From Stenotrophomonas sp. ASS1 (GTDB lineage: Bacteria; Pseudomonadota; Gammaproteobacteria; Xanthomonadales; Xanthomonadaceae): 64,000 nt of DNA. The notes under the pieces were generated by a model. That model had not been told where the DNA came from. It did no database searches and worked only from the letters and a program-made list of their open reading frames with translations. The DNA lies in the NCBI RefSeq assembly GCF_004346925.1, contig NZ_CP031167.1, forward strand, positions 3,616,001-3,680,000, given 5' to 3'. Position numbers and translations under genes: made by a program. Shown here one piece after another: positions 37,776 through 47,574 of the stretch. Each line of letters begins with the position of its first letter. Within the stretch, counting starts at the first letter, position 1.

Positions 37776-40055
37776 ATGTCAGCTGTCTTTTCCATCACTC
37801 CTGCCGACAAGAACCGCCTGGCCGCCAGCGACCTGCCACCGCGGGTACGTGAGCTGCTGGGCGCGCTGATCGGCCTGTGCCGGCAGACGCTGGCCGCGCC
37901 CCTGATCCTGACTGTCGAAGCGCTGGAGCAGACCCTGCTGCACGACGCCGATCGCGCACGCAATCCGCAGCAGCAGGCCGAGCTGATGGCCCAGCGTGGA
38001 CAGCTGCACGCCTTCGCCGGCCACTTCGCCGACCGCATGCTTGATGCCGTTGCCGACGCCCTCGCACGGTTGCGCGATCCGGCCAACGGTGTCAGCACCA
38101 GTGCTACGCCGCCAGCGCTGCCGGGCATGCTCGGGCTGTCGCTGGTTGATGAGCACGAAGTGGATCGCGACCTGCTGCTGACCGAGATGGTGCGGCGCGA
38201 AACCCTGCGTTCAACCAACACACTGAACCTGCTGGGCCAACGCCTGGGGGTACTGGCGGCGGCGCCGGCCTTCGAGGCCGACACCCTGCCGCTGGCGCCG
38301 CAGGCACTGTGCGCGATGGTGCGCCGGATTGCCGAACAGGACGCGCTGAGCGTCGAGGTACAGCTGGCGCTGTATCGCAGTTTCGAACGACAGGTGCTGG
38401 AACGGCTGGGCGATATCCTTGACCGTGCCAATGCGCTGCTGGCCCAGTCCGGCGTACTGCCGGGGCTGGTCTACACCCCCTACCTGGCACGCTCGTCGAG
38501 CACGCGTCGGATCATCACCCAGTCGGTGGGTGGTGGCCGCACCACGCAGCCGGCCAAGCGCAGCGCGGCCCCCCTGACCGGCTGGAACGGTTCGGCACCG
38601 GCCGGCTCCTGGTCCAGCCTGGTACAGGACGCCTTCCACGAGGGTGGCGCAGCCGGCCCCGCCACGCCGGGCGTGACCACATCCACCGGCAGTGCTTTGC
38701 ATGAGCTGCTGCAGCAGGCCCGGCACGCCAACCCTGCCCCGGCGGACAGCGGCGCAGTACCCAGTGCGGCAGTCGACGCGGTACTCGCGCGTCTGCAGGC
38801 TCAGTCCAGCGCGGCAACCGGCGTGGCCGACCTGCAGGCGGCCGTGGTCGCGCAGCTGCGCAGCGAGCATGGTGCGCAGGCCCAGCTGGGCAGTCACGAC
38901 CGGGACAACCTGGACCTGCTGCGCATGCTGATGCAGCAGGTGCAACAGCAGCAACGTCCCGATCCGGTGCCGGCCGCCCTGCTGGCCCGCCTGCAGGTGC
39001 CCCTGGCACGCGCGGCCATGGCCGACCCGGGCTTCTTCGTACGCGACGAACATCCCGCGCGTGAGCTGCTCAACCAGATCGCCGAAGTCGGCGCCAACTG
39101 GCTGGGCGACGACGATGTCGACCCGCAGCTGCTGCAGCGCATGGCGCAGAGCGTGCAGGGCCTGCTGGGGCAGGATGCGCGCGCACCGGAGGCCTTTGCC
39201 GCCGCCAACGAAGACGTGCAGCAGCACCAGCGCGCGGCGGCCCATCGTGCCGAACTGGCCGAGCGCCGCCACGTGGAGGCCGCGCGCGGCAAGGAACGAT
39301 TGGAACTGGCCCGTCGCCAGGCCACCGCACAGATCGACCAGTGCTGCGACACGCAGTCGCCACCGCGCTTCGTGCAGACCCTGTTGCGCCAGGCCTGGGC
39401 CGATGCACTGACCCTCACCCGCCTGCGCCATGGCGATGATTCACCACAGTGGCAGGAACGCCTGCAACAGACCGAGCGCATCGCTGCCATCACCGCACAG
39501 GCCATCGACGCCCCCGGCGGCACCGATACCGCGTTGGCAGCGGACGTGGAGGCCGCACTGCTGCAGGTCGGCTACCACGCCGAGGAAGCCGCCGCCGTCG
39601 CGCGCAGGCTGGCCACGCCCGGCGGCGAGGATGAAAGCACCTCGCGTACCGAACTCAGTGCCCGCCTGAAGGCACGTGCGCGCCTGGGCGAACACGCCGG
39701 CGCGCCCACCGGCACGGCGCCTGCAACGCCCCGCAGCAGTGCCGAAGAAGCCGCCTACCAGCAGCTGTCCACGCTGCCGTTCGGCAGCTGGTTCGACATC
39801 GATACCGGTGATGGCACGCTGCGCCGCCAGCGCCTGTCCTGGTACAGCCTGCTGACCGGCCACGCCCTGTTCGTCAATCCACGCGGGCAGAAGATCACCG
39901 ATACCGACCTGGATACGCTGGCACGGCAGATCAGTGCCGGGCGCGCGCAACTGGTCACCGAAGACAAGGGCCGGCTGGTCGACCGTGCCTGGGAAGCCAG
40001 CCTCGGTGCGCTGCGCGCACTGGCCACGGGCCGCGCACAGGAGACCCCCGCATGA
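37776..40055 (+). CDS. DUF1631-family protein
   Basis: A 759-residue protein of a family found in gammaproteobacteria, usually next to a PilZ gene as here. It is largely alpha-helical with a charged, Ala/Gln-rich middle (about 480-520, AHRAELAERRHVEAARGKER). The C-terminal segment (about 665-745) has FGSWFDIDTGDGTLRRQRLS and LFVNPRGQKITDTDLDTLAR, resembling a PilZ-like fold. It overlaps the PilZ gene by four bases. A link to cyclic-di-GMP signalling is a reasonable inference from this pairing. Confidence 0.85.
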   Translation: MSAVFSITPADKNRLAASDLPPRVRELLGALIGLCRQTLAAPLILTVEALEQTLLHDADRARNPQQQAELMAQRGQLHAFAGHFADRMLDAVADALARLRDPANGVSTSATPPALPGMLGLSLVDEHEVDRDLLLTEMVRRETLRSTNTLNLLGQRLGVLAAAPAFEADTLPLAPQALCAMVRRIAEQDALSVEVQLALYRSFERQVLERLGDILDRANALLAQSGVLPGLVYTPYLARSSSTRRIITQSVGGGRTTQPAKRSAAPLTGWNGSAPAGSWSSLVQDAFHEGGAAGPATPGVTTSTGSALHELLQQARHANPAPADSGAVPSAAVDAVLARLQAQSSAATGVADLQAAVVAQLRSEHGAQAQLGSHDRDNLDLLRMLMQQVQQQQRPDPVPAALLARLQVPLARAAMADPGFFVRDEHPARELLNQIAEVGANWLGDDDVDPQLLQRMAQSVQGLLGQDARAPEAFAAANEDVQQHQRAAAHRAELAERRHVEAARGKERLELARRQATAQIDQCCDTQSPPRFVQTLLRQAWADALTLTRLRHGDDSPQWQERLQQTERIAAITAQAIDAPGGTDTALAADVEAALLQVGYHAEEAAAVARRLATPGGEDESTSRTELSARLKARARLGEHAGAPTGTAPATPRSSAEEAAYQQLSTLPFGSWFDIDTGDGTLRRQRLSWYSLLTGHALFVNPRGQKITDTDLDTLARQISAGRAQLVTEDKGRLVDRAWEASLGALRALATGRAQETPA

Positions 40056-40426
40056 AAGCCGTACCGCCGCAGGACACCCGCCGCGCGCCGCGCCGCCAGG
40101 TCTCGGACCTGGTGCCGGTCACCGACCAGATGCGCGAGTGCGTGGTCGGACGCCTCGGCAATGTCTCCGAAACCGGCATGCTGATGCTGGCCAGCGTGCC
40201 GCTGCGCGAGGATGCGTTGTACCAGCTGCGCTTCCCGTTGCCACTGGGTGATGGCCGCCAGCAGGCCATCGACGTGGGCGTGCACCTGCTGTGGAGCGAG
40301 CCCGCACACGTTCCCGGCCAGAGCTGGACCGGCTTCCGCTTCCTGACCCTGTCACGCGAACATCGGCAGCTGCTGCGCCAGTGGGTGGGCGAGGACAGCG
40401 ACGAGGGACCGGTTTCGACGGCCTGA
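40052..40426 (+). CDS. PilZ-domain protein
   Basis: A 124-residue single-domain protein. The c-di-GMP binding pattern is visible as RRAPRRQ near residue 12 and NVSETGM near residue 38 (consensus RxxxR and D/NxSxxG). It would bind cyclic-di-GMP and act on a partner, most simply the DUF1631 protein encoded upstream, with which it overlaps by four bases. Cytoplasmic, no signal peptide. Confidence 0.9.
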   Translation: MKAVPPQDTRRAPRRQVSDLVPVTDQMRECVVGRLGNVSETGMLMLASVPLREDALYQLRFPLPLGDGRQQAIDVGVHLLWSEPAHVPGQSWTGFRFLTLSREHRQLLRQWVGEDSDEGPVSTA

Positions 40427-40501
40427 GTGCCGGTTCCGGCACAGCGGTTTTTCGCGGTATGCGGCAGAATCTAGGGCCGTTTTCCGTGTCGAGCCACCGC
40501 A

Positions 40502-41833
<1,332 letters not shown>

Positions 41834-41875
41834 GCCCCTCGTGGTTGGTCGCGGAAAGCGGTTCATGGGTTTGGC

Positions 41876-41973
41876 GGGGCGGGTGGGCCATGCAGGGGAC
41901 GCTGCAAGTACGTCCCTGTAAGCTCGATGGCGCCATCCATGGCGCCAACGCCCCTGCATGGCCCACCCGCCCC
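41876..41973. repeat. Long-hairpin element, copy 2
   Basis: Perfect 23-nt outer arms at 41876-41898 and 41951-41973. The conserved core TGCAAGTACGTCC plus TGTAAGCTCG lies inside the left arm. An inner hairpin GGCGCCAT-CC-ATGGCGCC follows. The arm sequence is unlike copies 1 and 3. Confidence 0.8.
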
Positions 41974-42053
41974 ACCTCTGACAGTTTCCTGCCGCGTTCA
42001 ACCACGGAAAAGAAAAAGAAAAGCAGAAGCGGGTCGCTCGCTGCGCTCGCTCT

Positions 42054-42182
42054 GTGTCGACCAAGGTCGACACCTACCAACAGCCGCGCGTTCCAACGGC
42101 CGCAGTCGCCAGTAGATCCACGCCATGCGTGGAGGATTCATTCGATATCTGACAGATGTGCCGACCAACGGTCGGCACCCAC
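42054..42182. repeat. Three SMAG-like hairpins
   Basis: GTGTCGACC-AA-GGTCGACAC-CTACC (42054-42078), GTAGATCCACGCCATGCGTGGA (42112-42133) and GTGCCGACC-AAC-GGTCGGCAC (42158-42182). They separate two copies of the long-hairpin element. No gene is supported in 41834-42388. Confidence 0.7.
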
Positions 42183-42206
42183 CAACAGCCGCCTGAACCT
42201 GTCAAA

Positions 42207-42308
42207 GGCGGGGCACTGTGGGTTTGCGGGGTGTGAGCCGCATGGATGCGGCGACCAAGCCTACAGGGACGTACTTGCGGCGTCCCCGCAAACCCACAGT
42301 GCCCCGCC
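42207..42308. repeat. Long-hairpin element, copy 3 (inverted relative to copies 1 and 2)
   Basis: Perfect 25-nt outer arms at 42207-42231 and 42284-42308. The core reads on the minus strand (GCAAGTACGTCCCTGTAGGC). The inner hairpin is GCCGCAT-GGATGCGGC. The element is followed on the minus-strand side by the hairpin GCAGGGCT/AGCCCTGC at 42361-42379. Confidence 0.8.
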
Positions 42309-42360
42309 CTCCCACGGAATGCCGCTTCGGCTTTTGACGTTGCCGTTGATTACAGCAGGT

Positions 42361-42379
42361 GCAGGGCTGCAAGCCCTGC
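42361..42379 (-). terminator. Hairpin downstream of pepP
   Basis: Arms GCAGGGCT and AGCCCTGC surround GCA, ten bases after the pepP stop. No T-run follows. It is the counterpart of the hairpin after fdnI and is probably part of the same composite element. Confidence 0.5.
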
Positions 42380-42388
42380 CGAAACCCC

Positions 42389-43717
42389 TTACCCCGCCAT
42401 CACCGCTTCAATCTCGTCGGCGCTGCGCGCCAGGCCTTCGGTCAGCACGCGATGCCCGTCATCGGTGATCAGCACGTCATCCTCGGTACGGATGCCGATA
42501 CCGCGCCAGCGCGGCTCCACCGTCGTATCGTCCACACCGATGTACAGCCCCGGCTCAATGGTGAATGCCATGCCCGGCTCCAGCAGGCGCGAATCGCCGG
42601 CCAGGCGATAGTCACCCACGTCGTGTACGTCCATGCCGATCCAGTGCCCGGTCTTGTGCCGGTAGAAACGCTGGTACAGGCCCTCGGACAGGTTCTTTTC
42701 CAGCGTGCCCTTCAGCAGGCCCAGCCGCAGCAGGCCTTCGGTCAGGGTCTGCACCGCCGCCAGGTGACCCATCTCATAGGCCACGCCCGGCTTGGCCTGG
42801 GCCAGTGCCGCGGCCTGCGCGTCACCGACAAGGTCATGCAGCGCGCGCTGCTCGGCGCTGAAGCGGCCATTCACCGGGAACGTGCGGGTGATGTCGCTGG
42901 CATAGCCGCGGTACTCGGCACCGGCGTCGATCAGCACCAGCTCACCATCGCGCGAACGTGCGTTGTTGTCGCGGTAGTGCAGGATGCAGCCGTTGCGACC
43001 TGCACCGACGATGCTGCAATAGGCCGGCACCGCGTCGTTGGCGCGGAACACGCGTTCCAGCTCCGCCTGCAGTTCGTACTCGTGGATGCCTGCCCTGGCC
43101 GCCTTCATTGCTGCCAGATGCGCACGTACACTGATCTGCGCGGCGTGGTGCATCAGCGCCACTTCGGCGCCGGACTTGAACAGGCGCTGCTCATGCAGCA
43201 GGTGGCCCAGCTCCAGGAACTCATGCGGCGGCTGCGCACCGTGGCGCACCTGCGAACGCACGCGGTTGACCCAGCCGATCAGCTTCAGGTCGAAATCGGC
43301 GTCGCGGCCGAAGTGGTAATAGACGCGCGAACGCCCTTCCAGCAGGCCCGGCAGGATGTCGTCCAGATCGTCGATCGGGTACGCATCGTCCATGCCGTAC
43401 TGCGCCACCGCGCCTTCCTGGCCGGCGCGGCTGCCGTCCCAGGCCTCGCGCTCGGCATCGCGCTCACGGCAGAACAGGATGGCCTCGCCGTGGCGGCGGC
43501 CCGGGATCAGCACCAGCACCGCTTCCGGCTCCGGGAAGCCGCTCAGGTACTGGAAGTCCGAATCCTGCCGGAACGGGTAATGGGTATCGAGGCTGCGCAC
43601 CTTCTCGGCCGCGGCGGGAAGCACCAGGATCGCATCCTCGCCGGCCATGTCCATCAGCTGGCGGCGCCGACGCTTGTATTCGCCGGCCGCGATGCCGGTG
43701 CGCTGCTTGATGTCCAT
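42389..43717 (-). CDS. pepP: Xaa-Pro aminopeptidase PepP
   Basis: A 442-residue M24B metallopeptidase that removes N-terminal residues before proline. The metal-binding sites are visible: IDAGAEYRGYASDITRTF, FYRHKTGHWIGMDVHDVGDY and FTIEPGLYI, with RGIGIRTEDDVL near the C-terminus. The aminopeptidase P N-terminal domain (about 1-170) includes YPFRQDSDFQYLSGFPEP. The start overlaps the ygfB stop by one base, a pairing common in gammaproteobacteria. Confidence 0.96.
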   Translation of the reverse strand: MDIKQRTGIAAGEYKRRRRQLMDMAGEDAILVLPAAAEKVRSLDTHYPFRQDSDFQYLSGFPEPEAVLVLIPGRRHGEAILFCRERDAEREAWDGSRAGQEGAVAQYGMDDAYPIDDLDDILPGLLEGRSRVYYHFGRDADFDLKLIGWVNRVRSQVRHGAQPPHEFLELGHLLHEQRLFKSGAEVALMHHAAQISVRAHLAAMKAARAGIHEYELQAELERVFRANDAVPAYCSIVGAGRNGCILHYRDNNARSRDGELVLIDAGAEYRGYASDITRTFPVNGRFSAEQRALHDLVGDAQAAALAQAKPGVAYEMGHLAAVQTLTEGLLRLGLLKGTLEKNLSEGLYQRFYRHKTGHWIGMDVHDVGDYRLAGDSRLLEPGMAFTIEPGLYIGVDDTTVEPRWRGIGIRTEDDVLITDDGHRVLTEGLARSADEIEAVMAG

Positions 43718-44265
43718 CAGTTCAGGCGCTGCCGATGGCGCGAGGCCAGCACCACGTCACCGTGCAGCAGCAGTACCGCCACGCGGATGAATTCCTCGAT
43801 CTCGGACAGGGCTTCGTCATCGTCATCGCCACCGGCCTCGAAATCCTCGCTGGAGGCACGCGCCAGGCTGGCCATGTCGGTCAGCGCTTCTTCGCCCTCT
43901 TCGGACAGGGTCGGGCGGCGGCCGCCGCTGCCCAGGCCGAAGCCGCCCAGGAAGGAACGGGTCCAGCTGAACATGGCATCAGCCTGCGCGGACACGTCGT
44001 CGCCATCGGTCAGCAGCAGTTCGAAGGCGAAATCGCGGTCTTCCAGTTGCTTGATGGTGACCTGCAGCAGCTGCCCCAGCACGCTGTCGGCGGCCACCGG
44101 CGGCAGGTTGTCGTCGGCCAGCACACGCGCCGGCCAATCATTGCCGGGAGCACCACCGGCGGCCAGCCAGCCGCACAGTGCGCCGTGCAGCTCGGCAGCG
44201 GTGGCGCCCAGGCCCAGTTCCTGGCTGGCGCGGGTAACGTCGTCGACGGAGGGAAGTTCGGTCAT
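43717..44265 (-). CDS. ygfB: UPF0149 (YgfB) family protein
   Basis: A 182-residue protein with the family features AELHGALCGWLAAGG and FSWTRSFLGGFGLG near the middle, and an acidic C-terminal part (GGDDDDEALSEIEEFIRVA). Its function is poorly defined. The ATG at 44265 is chosen by family length; a longer frame reads through the opposite-strand zapA region. It is divergent from the coiled-coil gene at 44419 and overlaps pepP by one base. Confidence 0.9.
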   Translation of the reverse strand: MTELPSVDDVTRASQELGLGATAAELHGALCGWLAAGGAPGNDWPARVLADDNLPPVAADSVLGQLLQVTIKQLEDRDFAFELLLTDGDDVSAQADAMFSWTRSFLGGFGLGSGGRRPTLSEEGEEALTDMASLARASSEDFEAGGDDDDEALSEIEEFIRVAVLLLHGDVVLASRHRQRLN

Positions 44266-44418
44266 CGTGCGGCTCGTTCGGAAAGGAAACCCGAGGCGCG
44301 CACGCGCGCGCCCGTGAGACCCCGTAGTGTAGCAACCCGACGGCATCCTCTCTGCGACCGTCAGGCCTTGCTGCGACAACGCTTGACCGCCCTTACCCGG
44401 CTTGCCTATCGTGCCCGT

Positions 44419-44640
44419 ATGGAACCCGCCGATCCCCTTGCCCAGCTGCAGGACTTCGCTGCCCGCGTGGAAGCGTTGCTTGAACGCAACCAGCGCCTGG
44501 CCGAGGAGAACCGCAGCCTGCGCCACCAGCAGGAACAGCTGGTGGCCGAGCGTTCCACGCTGCTGGCCAAGAACGAGCAGGCACGCTCGCGGGTGGAAGC
44601 AATGATCAGCCGGCTCAAATCCCTGGAGCAGCACACATGA
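44419..44640 (+). CDS. Small coiled-coil protein (TIGR02449-like)
   Basis: A 73-residue protein, nearly all one helix with heptad-like leucines (VEALLERNQRLAEENRSLRH, QLVAERSTLLAKNEQARSRV), indicating a coiled coil. Proteins of this size and place directly upstream of zapA belong to a family of unknown function that resembles ZapB in form. It overlaps zapA by four bases. A role in cell division is suggested only by that position. Confidence 0.82.
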   Translation: MEPADPLAQLQDFAARVEALLERNQRLAEENRSLRHQQEQLVAERSTLLAKNEQARSRVEAMISRLKSLEQHT

Positions 44641-44933
44641 GCGCCGAACCGGTCAGTGTCCGCATCCTCGATCGTGAATACACCGTGGGTGTCGGCGGCG
44701 ATGAACGCGACAGCCTGATGGCCGCCGCCCGCCTGCTCGATGCGCGCATGCGCGAAATCCGCGGCAGCAACCGCATGGCCGCGGTCGACCGCGTCGCCGT
44801 ACTGGCCGCGTTGAACCTGGCCCATGAACTGCAATTGCTGCGCGACGAGAACGCCCGCCAAGCGGTGGCGCTGCAGCAGACGCTGGCCGACCTGAACCGG
44901 CGCCTGGACCGCGCGATCGACGGCACCCCGTAG
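44637..44933 (+). CDS. zapA: Cell division protein ZapA
   Basis: A 98-residue protein with VSVRILDREYTVGVGGDERD at the N-terminus and a C-terminal coiled coil (AALNLAHELQLLRDENARQA). ZapA bundles FtsZ filaments at midcell. It overlaps the preceding coiled-coil gene by four bases and is followed by a hairpin and the 6S RNA gene, the conserved zapA-ssrS-fau order. Confidence 0.94.
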   Translation: MSAEPVSVRILDREYTVGVGGDERDSLMAAARLLDARMREIRGSNRMAAVDRVAVLAALNLAHELQLLRDENARQAVALQQTLADLNRRLDRAIDGTP

Positions 44934-45010
44934 AAGAGGGGACGGAGGGAATCAAGGCGCATTCGCCCCTTCCGTGCCGGAAACGTCTTAATCCCCTCCG
45001 TCCCCTTTTC
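44933..45010. repeat. Long imperfect hairpin after zapA; possible terminator
   Basis: Arms 44933-44956 and 44987-45010 (24 nt, three mismatches) are built on GGGGACGGAGGG and its complement, followed by a T-run (CCCCTTTTCTC). It begins at the zapA stop codon and lies before the 6S promoter. It could terminate zapA and also looks like a dispersed repeat. A shorter related string (GGGGACGGAG) occurs near 20660. Confidence 0.6.
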
Positions 45011-45072
45011 TCATATCTGAATTGGCACGGACTGTTGCCGACGAACGGCCTATCCAGATCCTGCGTGCTGGC

Positions 45073-45078
45073 TATAAT
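45073..45078 (+). promoter_or_regulatory. -10 box of 6S RNA promoter
   Basis: TATAAT matches the consensus -10 exactly and is about eight bases before the inferred 6S RNA start. The -35 region (around 45050) is weak. Confidence 0.6.
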
Positions 45079-45085
45079 GGCCACG

Positions 45086-45272
45086 CGTTCTCTGCGGTAC
45101 TCGACGGCATGTGCAAACATTCGCCTTGTCCCTTAAGAACGACACCGGGAGCGCGACAGCGCCGGGAGTGCAGGTCCGCCTTGTAGCGGGAAGCCCGATG
45201 GTTCTCCAGCGTTCCCACTTGAGCCCCCGGGTTCAAGGTCGTTTCGCATGCATCGACATTGCGGAGAATGCA
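45086..45272 (+). ncRNA. ssrS: 6S RNA
   Basis: The region between zapA and fau holds an RNA of about 187 nt that can close on itself: TTCTCTGC near the 5' end pairs with GCGGAGAA near the 3' end. Internal helices include CTTGAGC/GGTTCAAG, as in E. coli 6S RNA. A consensus -10 box lies directly upstream and a terminator-like hairpin directly downstream. 6S RNA mimics an open promoter and binds sigma-70 RNA polymerase. The ends are estimated by eye. Confidence 0.85.
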
Positions 45273-45282
45273 ATATTCCAGC

Positions 45283-45310
45283 AAGGGCGGCGTCTTCGGG
45301 CGTCGCCCTT
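45283..45310 (+). terminator. Hairpin after 6S RNA
   Basis: AAGGGCGGCG and CGTCGCCCTT pair (with G-U wobble) around TCTTCGGG, followed by GTTCTTT. It may end the 6S transcript or let part continue into fau. Confidence 0.6.
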
Positions 45311-45354
45311 GTTCTTTCCGGCACAATGACGGCTGATCCTTGCCGCACGCTGCC

Positions 45355-45948
45355 ATGACCGACCCGCGCCAGGCCCTGCGCCACGACCTGCGGCAACGCC
45401 GCCGCGACCTTTCCGCTGCTGAGCGCATCGCCGCCGCCGAATCGCTTGCCGATGCCCTGCTGACCCTGCCGTTCGCCCCGCGCGAAGGCGCCGTGGCCGG
45501 CTACTGGGCGCTGGATGGCGAGATCGCCCTGCACCGCTGGCAGTTGCAGTTGCCCGAAGGCCTCACCTACTGCCTGCCGGTGCTGGCCGGCGACGTGCTG
45601 CGCTTCGCGCCGTGGCGGCCAGGGCAGCCGCTGACCAGCAACCGCTACGGCATTCCCGAGCCGGACATGGCGCTGGAAGACACCCTGGAACCAGCACAGA
45701 TGGCGCTGGTGGTGGCCCCGCTGGTGGGTTTCGACACGCAGTGCCGGCGGCTGGGCATGGGGGGCGGCTGGTATGATCGCAGCTTCGCCTTCCGCCACGA
45801 CCGGCCGGCGCCGCCCTGGCTGGTCGGTGCTGCATTCGCGGTGCAGCAGGTCGAGTCCTTGCCGGTGGCGTCGTGGGACGTGCCGGTGGATGCGATCTGC
45901 ACCGAAGACGGCACCCTGTTCCCCTCCGCTGCCCCCGTGAACGCATGA
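45355..45948 (+). CDS. fau: 5-formyltetrahydrofolate cyclo-ligase
   Basis: A 197-residue enzyme that turns 5-formyl-THF into 5,10-methenyl-THF using ATP. Family features are GYWALDGEI, ISEPDMALEDTLEPAQMALV-like spacing and LGMGGGWYDRSF (substrate and Mg sites). The ATG at 45355 is chosen; a TTG at 45340 is in frame but lacks support. The gene follows 6S RNA as in E. coli, and its stop overlaps the EVE gene start (ATGA). Confidence 0.94.
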   Translation: MTDPRQALRHDLRQRRRDLSAAERIAAAESLADALLTLPFAPREGAVAGYWALDGEIALHRWQLQLPEGLTYCLPVLAGDVLRFAPWRPGQPLTSNRYGIPEPDMALEDTLEPAQMALVVAPLVGFDTQCRRLGMGGGWYDRSFAFRHDRPAPPWLVGAAFAVQQVESLPVASWDVPVDAICTEDGTLFPSAAPVNA

Positions 45949-46424
45949 CCGCCCGCAAGCGCTACTGGCTGATGAAGTCCGAACCGGACGCCTTCTCCAT
46001 CGATGACCTGGCCAAGGTCAAGGTCGAACCCTGGAACGGGGTGCGCAACTACCAGGCGCGCAATTTCATGCGCGATGGCATGCAGGTCGGCGACGGCATC
46101 CTGTTCTACCACTCCAATACCAAGGTGCCCGGCATCGTCGGCCTGGCCACGGTCGCCAGCCCCGCCTATCCGGACGACACCCAGTTCGACCCGAAATCCG
46201 ACTACCACGACCCCAAGAGCACGCGCGAGAACCCGCGCTGGATGCTGGTGGACGTGGCCTTCGACCGCAAGCTCAAGCAGGTGATCGCGCTGGACGAGAT
46301 CAAGCTGCACGCCGAAGAACTCGGCGAGGGCTTCCCGCTGGTTGCCAAGGGCAACCGCCTGTCGGTGTTCCCGGTGACCGCCGCGCAGTGGAAGCTGCTG
46401 CTGTCGCTGGAAAAGAAATCCTGA
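45945..46424 (+). CDS. EVE-domain protein
   Basis: A 159-residue single EVE domain (PUA/YTH-like fold), with [54 protein letters not shown] and [19 protein letters not shown] domains bind modified bases in nucleic acids in related proteins. It overlaps fau by four bases and precedes rpiA by 22 bp. The target is unknown. Its occurrence next to fau is common in this group. Confidence 0.92.
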   Translation: MTARKRYWLMKSEPDAFSIDDLAKVKVEPWNGVRNYQARNFMRDGMQVGDGILFYHSNTKVPGIVGLATVASPAYPDDTQFDPKSDYHDPKSTRENPRWMLVDVAFDRKLKQVIALDEIKLHAEELGEGFPLVAKGNRLSVFPVTAAQWKLLLSLEKKS

Positions 46425-46446
46425 TTCCCCGCCTGAGAGTTCTCCC

Positions 46447-47094
46447 ATGTCCGAAGCCAAGCGCCTGGCCGCCGAGAAAGCCATCGAGTACGTAGAAGAC
46501 GGCATGATCGTCGGTGTCGGCACCGGTTCCACCGTGGCCTATTTCATCGATGCCCTGGCCCGCATCCAGCACCGTATCAAGGGCGCCGTGTCCAGCTCCG
46601 AACAGAGCACCGCGCGCCTGAAGCAGCACGGCATCGAGGTGATCGAGCTGAACCACAGCGGCAACCTGTCGCTGTACGTGGACGGCGCCGATGAGTGCGA
46701 TGCCAACAAGTGCCTGATCAAGGGTGGCGGCGCCGCGCTGACCCGCGAGAAGATCATCGCCGAGGCCAGCGAGCGCTTCATCTGCATCGTCGACCCGAGC
46801 AAGCAGGTGCCGGTGCTGGGCAAGTTCCCGCTGCCGGTGGAAGTGATCCCGATGGCGCGCAGCCTGGTCGCCCGCCAGATCCGCGACATGACCGGCGGCC
46901 AGCCGACCTGGCGCGAAGGCGTGGTCACCGACAACGGCAACCAGATCCTGGACATCCACAACCTGCAGATCACCGATCCGGAAAAGCTGGAGCGCGAGCT
47001 CAACCAGCTGCCCGGCGTGGTCTGCGTCGGCCTGTTCGCGCGCCGCCGCGCCGATGTGGTGATCGTCGGTGGTGAGCCGCCGGTCGTGCTCTGA
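46447..47094 (+). CDS. rpiA: Ribose-5-phosphate isomerase A
   Basis: A 215-residue isomerase of the pentose phosphate pathway. Family features are [16 protein letters not shown] (phosphate loop), [21 protein letters not shown] (catalytic Asp and Glu) and [12 protein letters not shown]. It follows the EVE gene on the same strand and precedes a DUF192 lipoprotein gene by 21 bp. The length matches the family (about 219). Confidence 0.96.
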   Translation: MSEAKRLAAEKAIEYVEDGMIVGVGTGSTVAYFIDALARIQHRIKGAVSSSEQSTARLKQHGIEVIELNHSGNLSLYVDGADECDANKCLIKGGGAALTREKIIAEASERFICIVDPSKQVPVLGKFPLPVEVIPMARSLVARQIRDMTGGQPTWREGVVTDNGNQILDIHNLQITDPEKLERELNQLPGVVCVGLFARRRADVVIVGGEPPVVL

Positions 47095-47115
47095 CCCTTT
47101 CGAAGGATCCTGACG

Positions 47116-47559
47116 ATGTCGCTGTTGCGTTCGCTGCTGATGCTTCCGCTGCTGGCCCTGGCCGGCTGTGCTACCGACGCGGCCCGCCATTGGGTCGAGC
47201 TGGATGGCGCCCGCTACCAGGTGGAGCTGGCCACCAACGATGAAACCCGCGCGCGCGGGTTGATGTTCCGCGACCAGATGGCCGCCGATCACGGCATGCT
47301 GTTCATCCACGACCGCGAGGAAATGCAGGCGTACTGGATGAAGAACACCAAGCTTGCGCTGGACATCCTGTACTTCGACAGCCAGCGCAAGCTGGTCAGC
47401 CAGCAGCGCGATGTGCCGCCGTGCTCGGCCGGCGACATGTGCCCGCCCTACCCCAGCGGCGGCCCGGCGCGCTATGTGCTGGAGCTCAACGCCGGCCAGG
47501 CCGAGAAGCTCAAGCTGAAGGACGGCACGGAGCTGAAATTCGGCCCAGGCATCGAGTAA
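47116..47559 (+). CDS. DUF192-family lipoprotein
   Basis: A 147-residue protein with lipobox LALAGC in an N-terminal signal MSLLRSLLMLPLLALAGC, followed by the DUF192 domain (about 25-145). The domain includes ARGLMFRDQMAADHGMLFI, MQAYWMKNTKLALDILYFD and YVLELNAGQAEKLKLKDG. The family is usually exported; its function is unknown. It lies 21 bp downstream of rpiA. Confidence 0.88.
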   Translation: MSLLRSLLMLPLLALAGCATDAARHWVELDGARYQVELATNDETRARGLMFRDQMAADHGMLFIHDREEMQAYWMKNTKLALDILYFDSQRKLVSQQRDVPPCSAGDMCPPYPSGGPARYVLELNAGQAEKLKLKDGTELKFGPGIE

Positions 47560-47574
47560 CAGGGTTCTGCCCGC

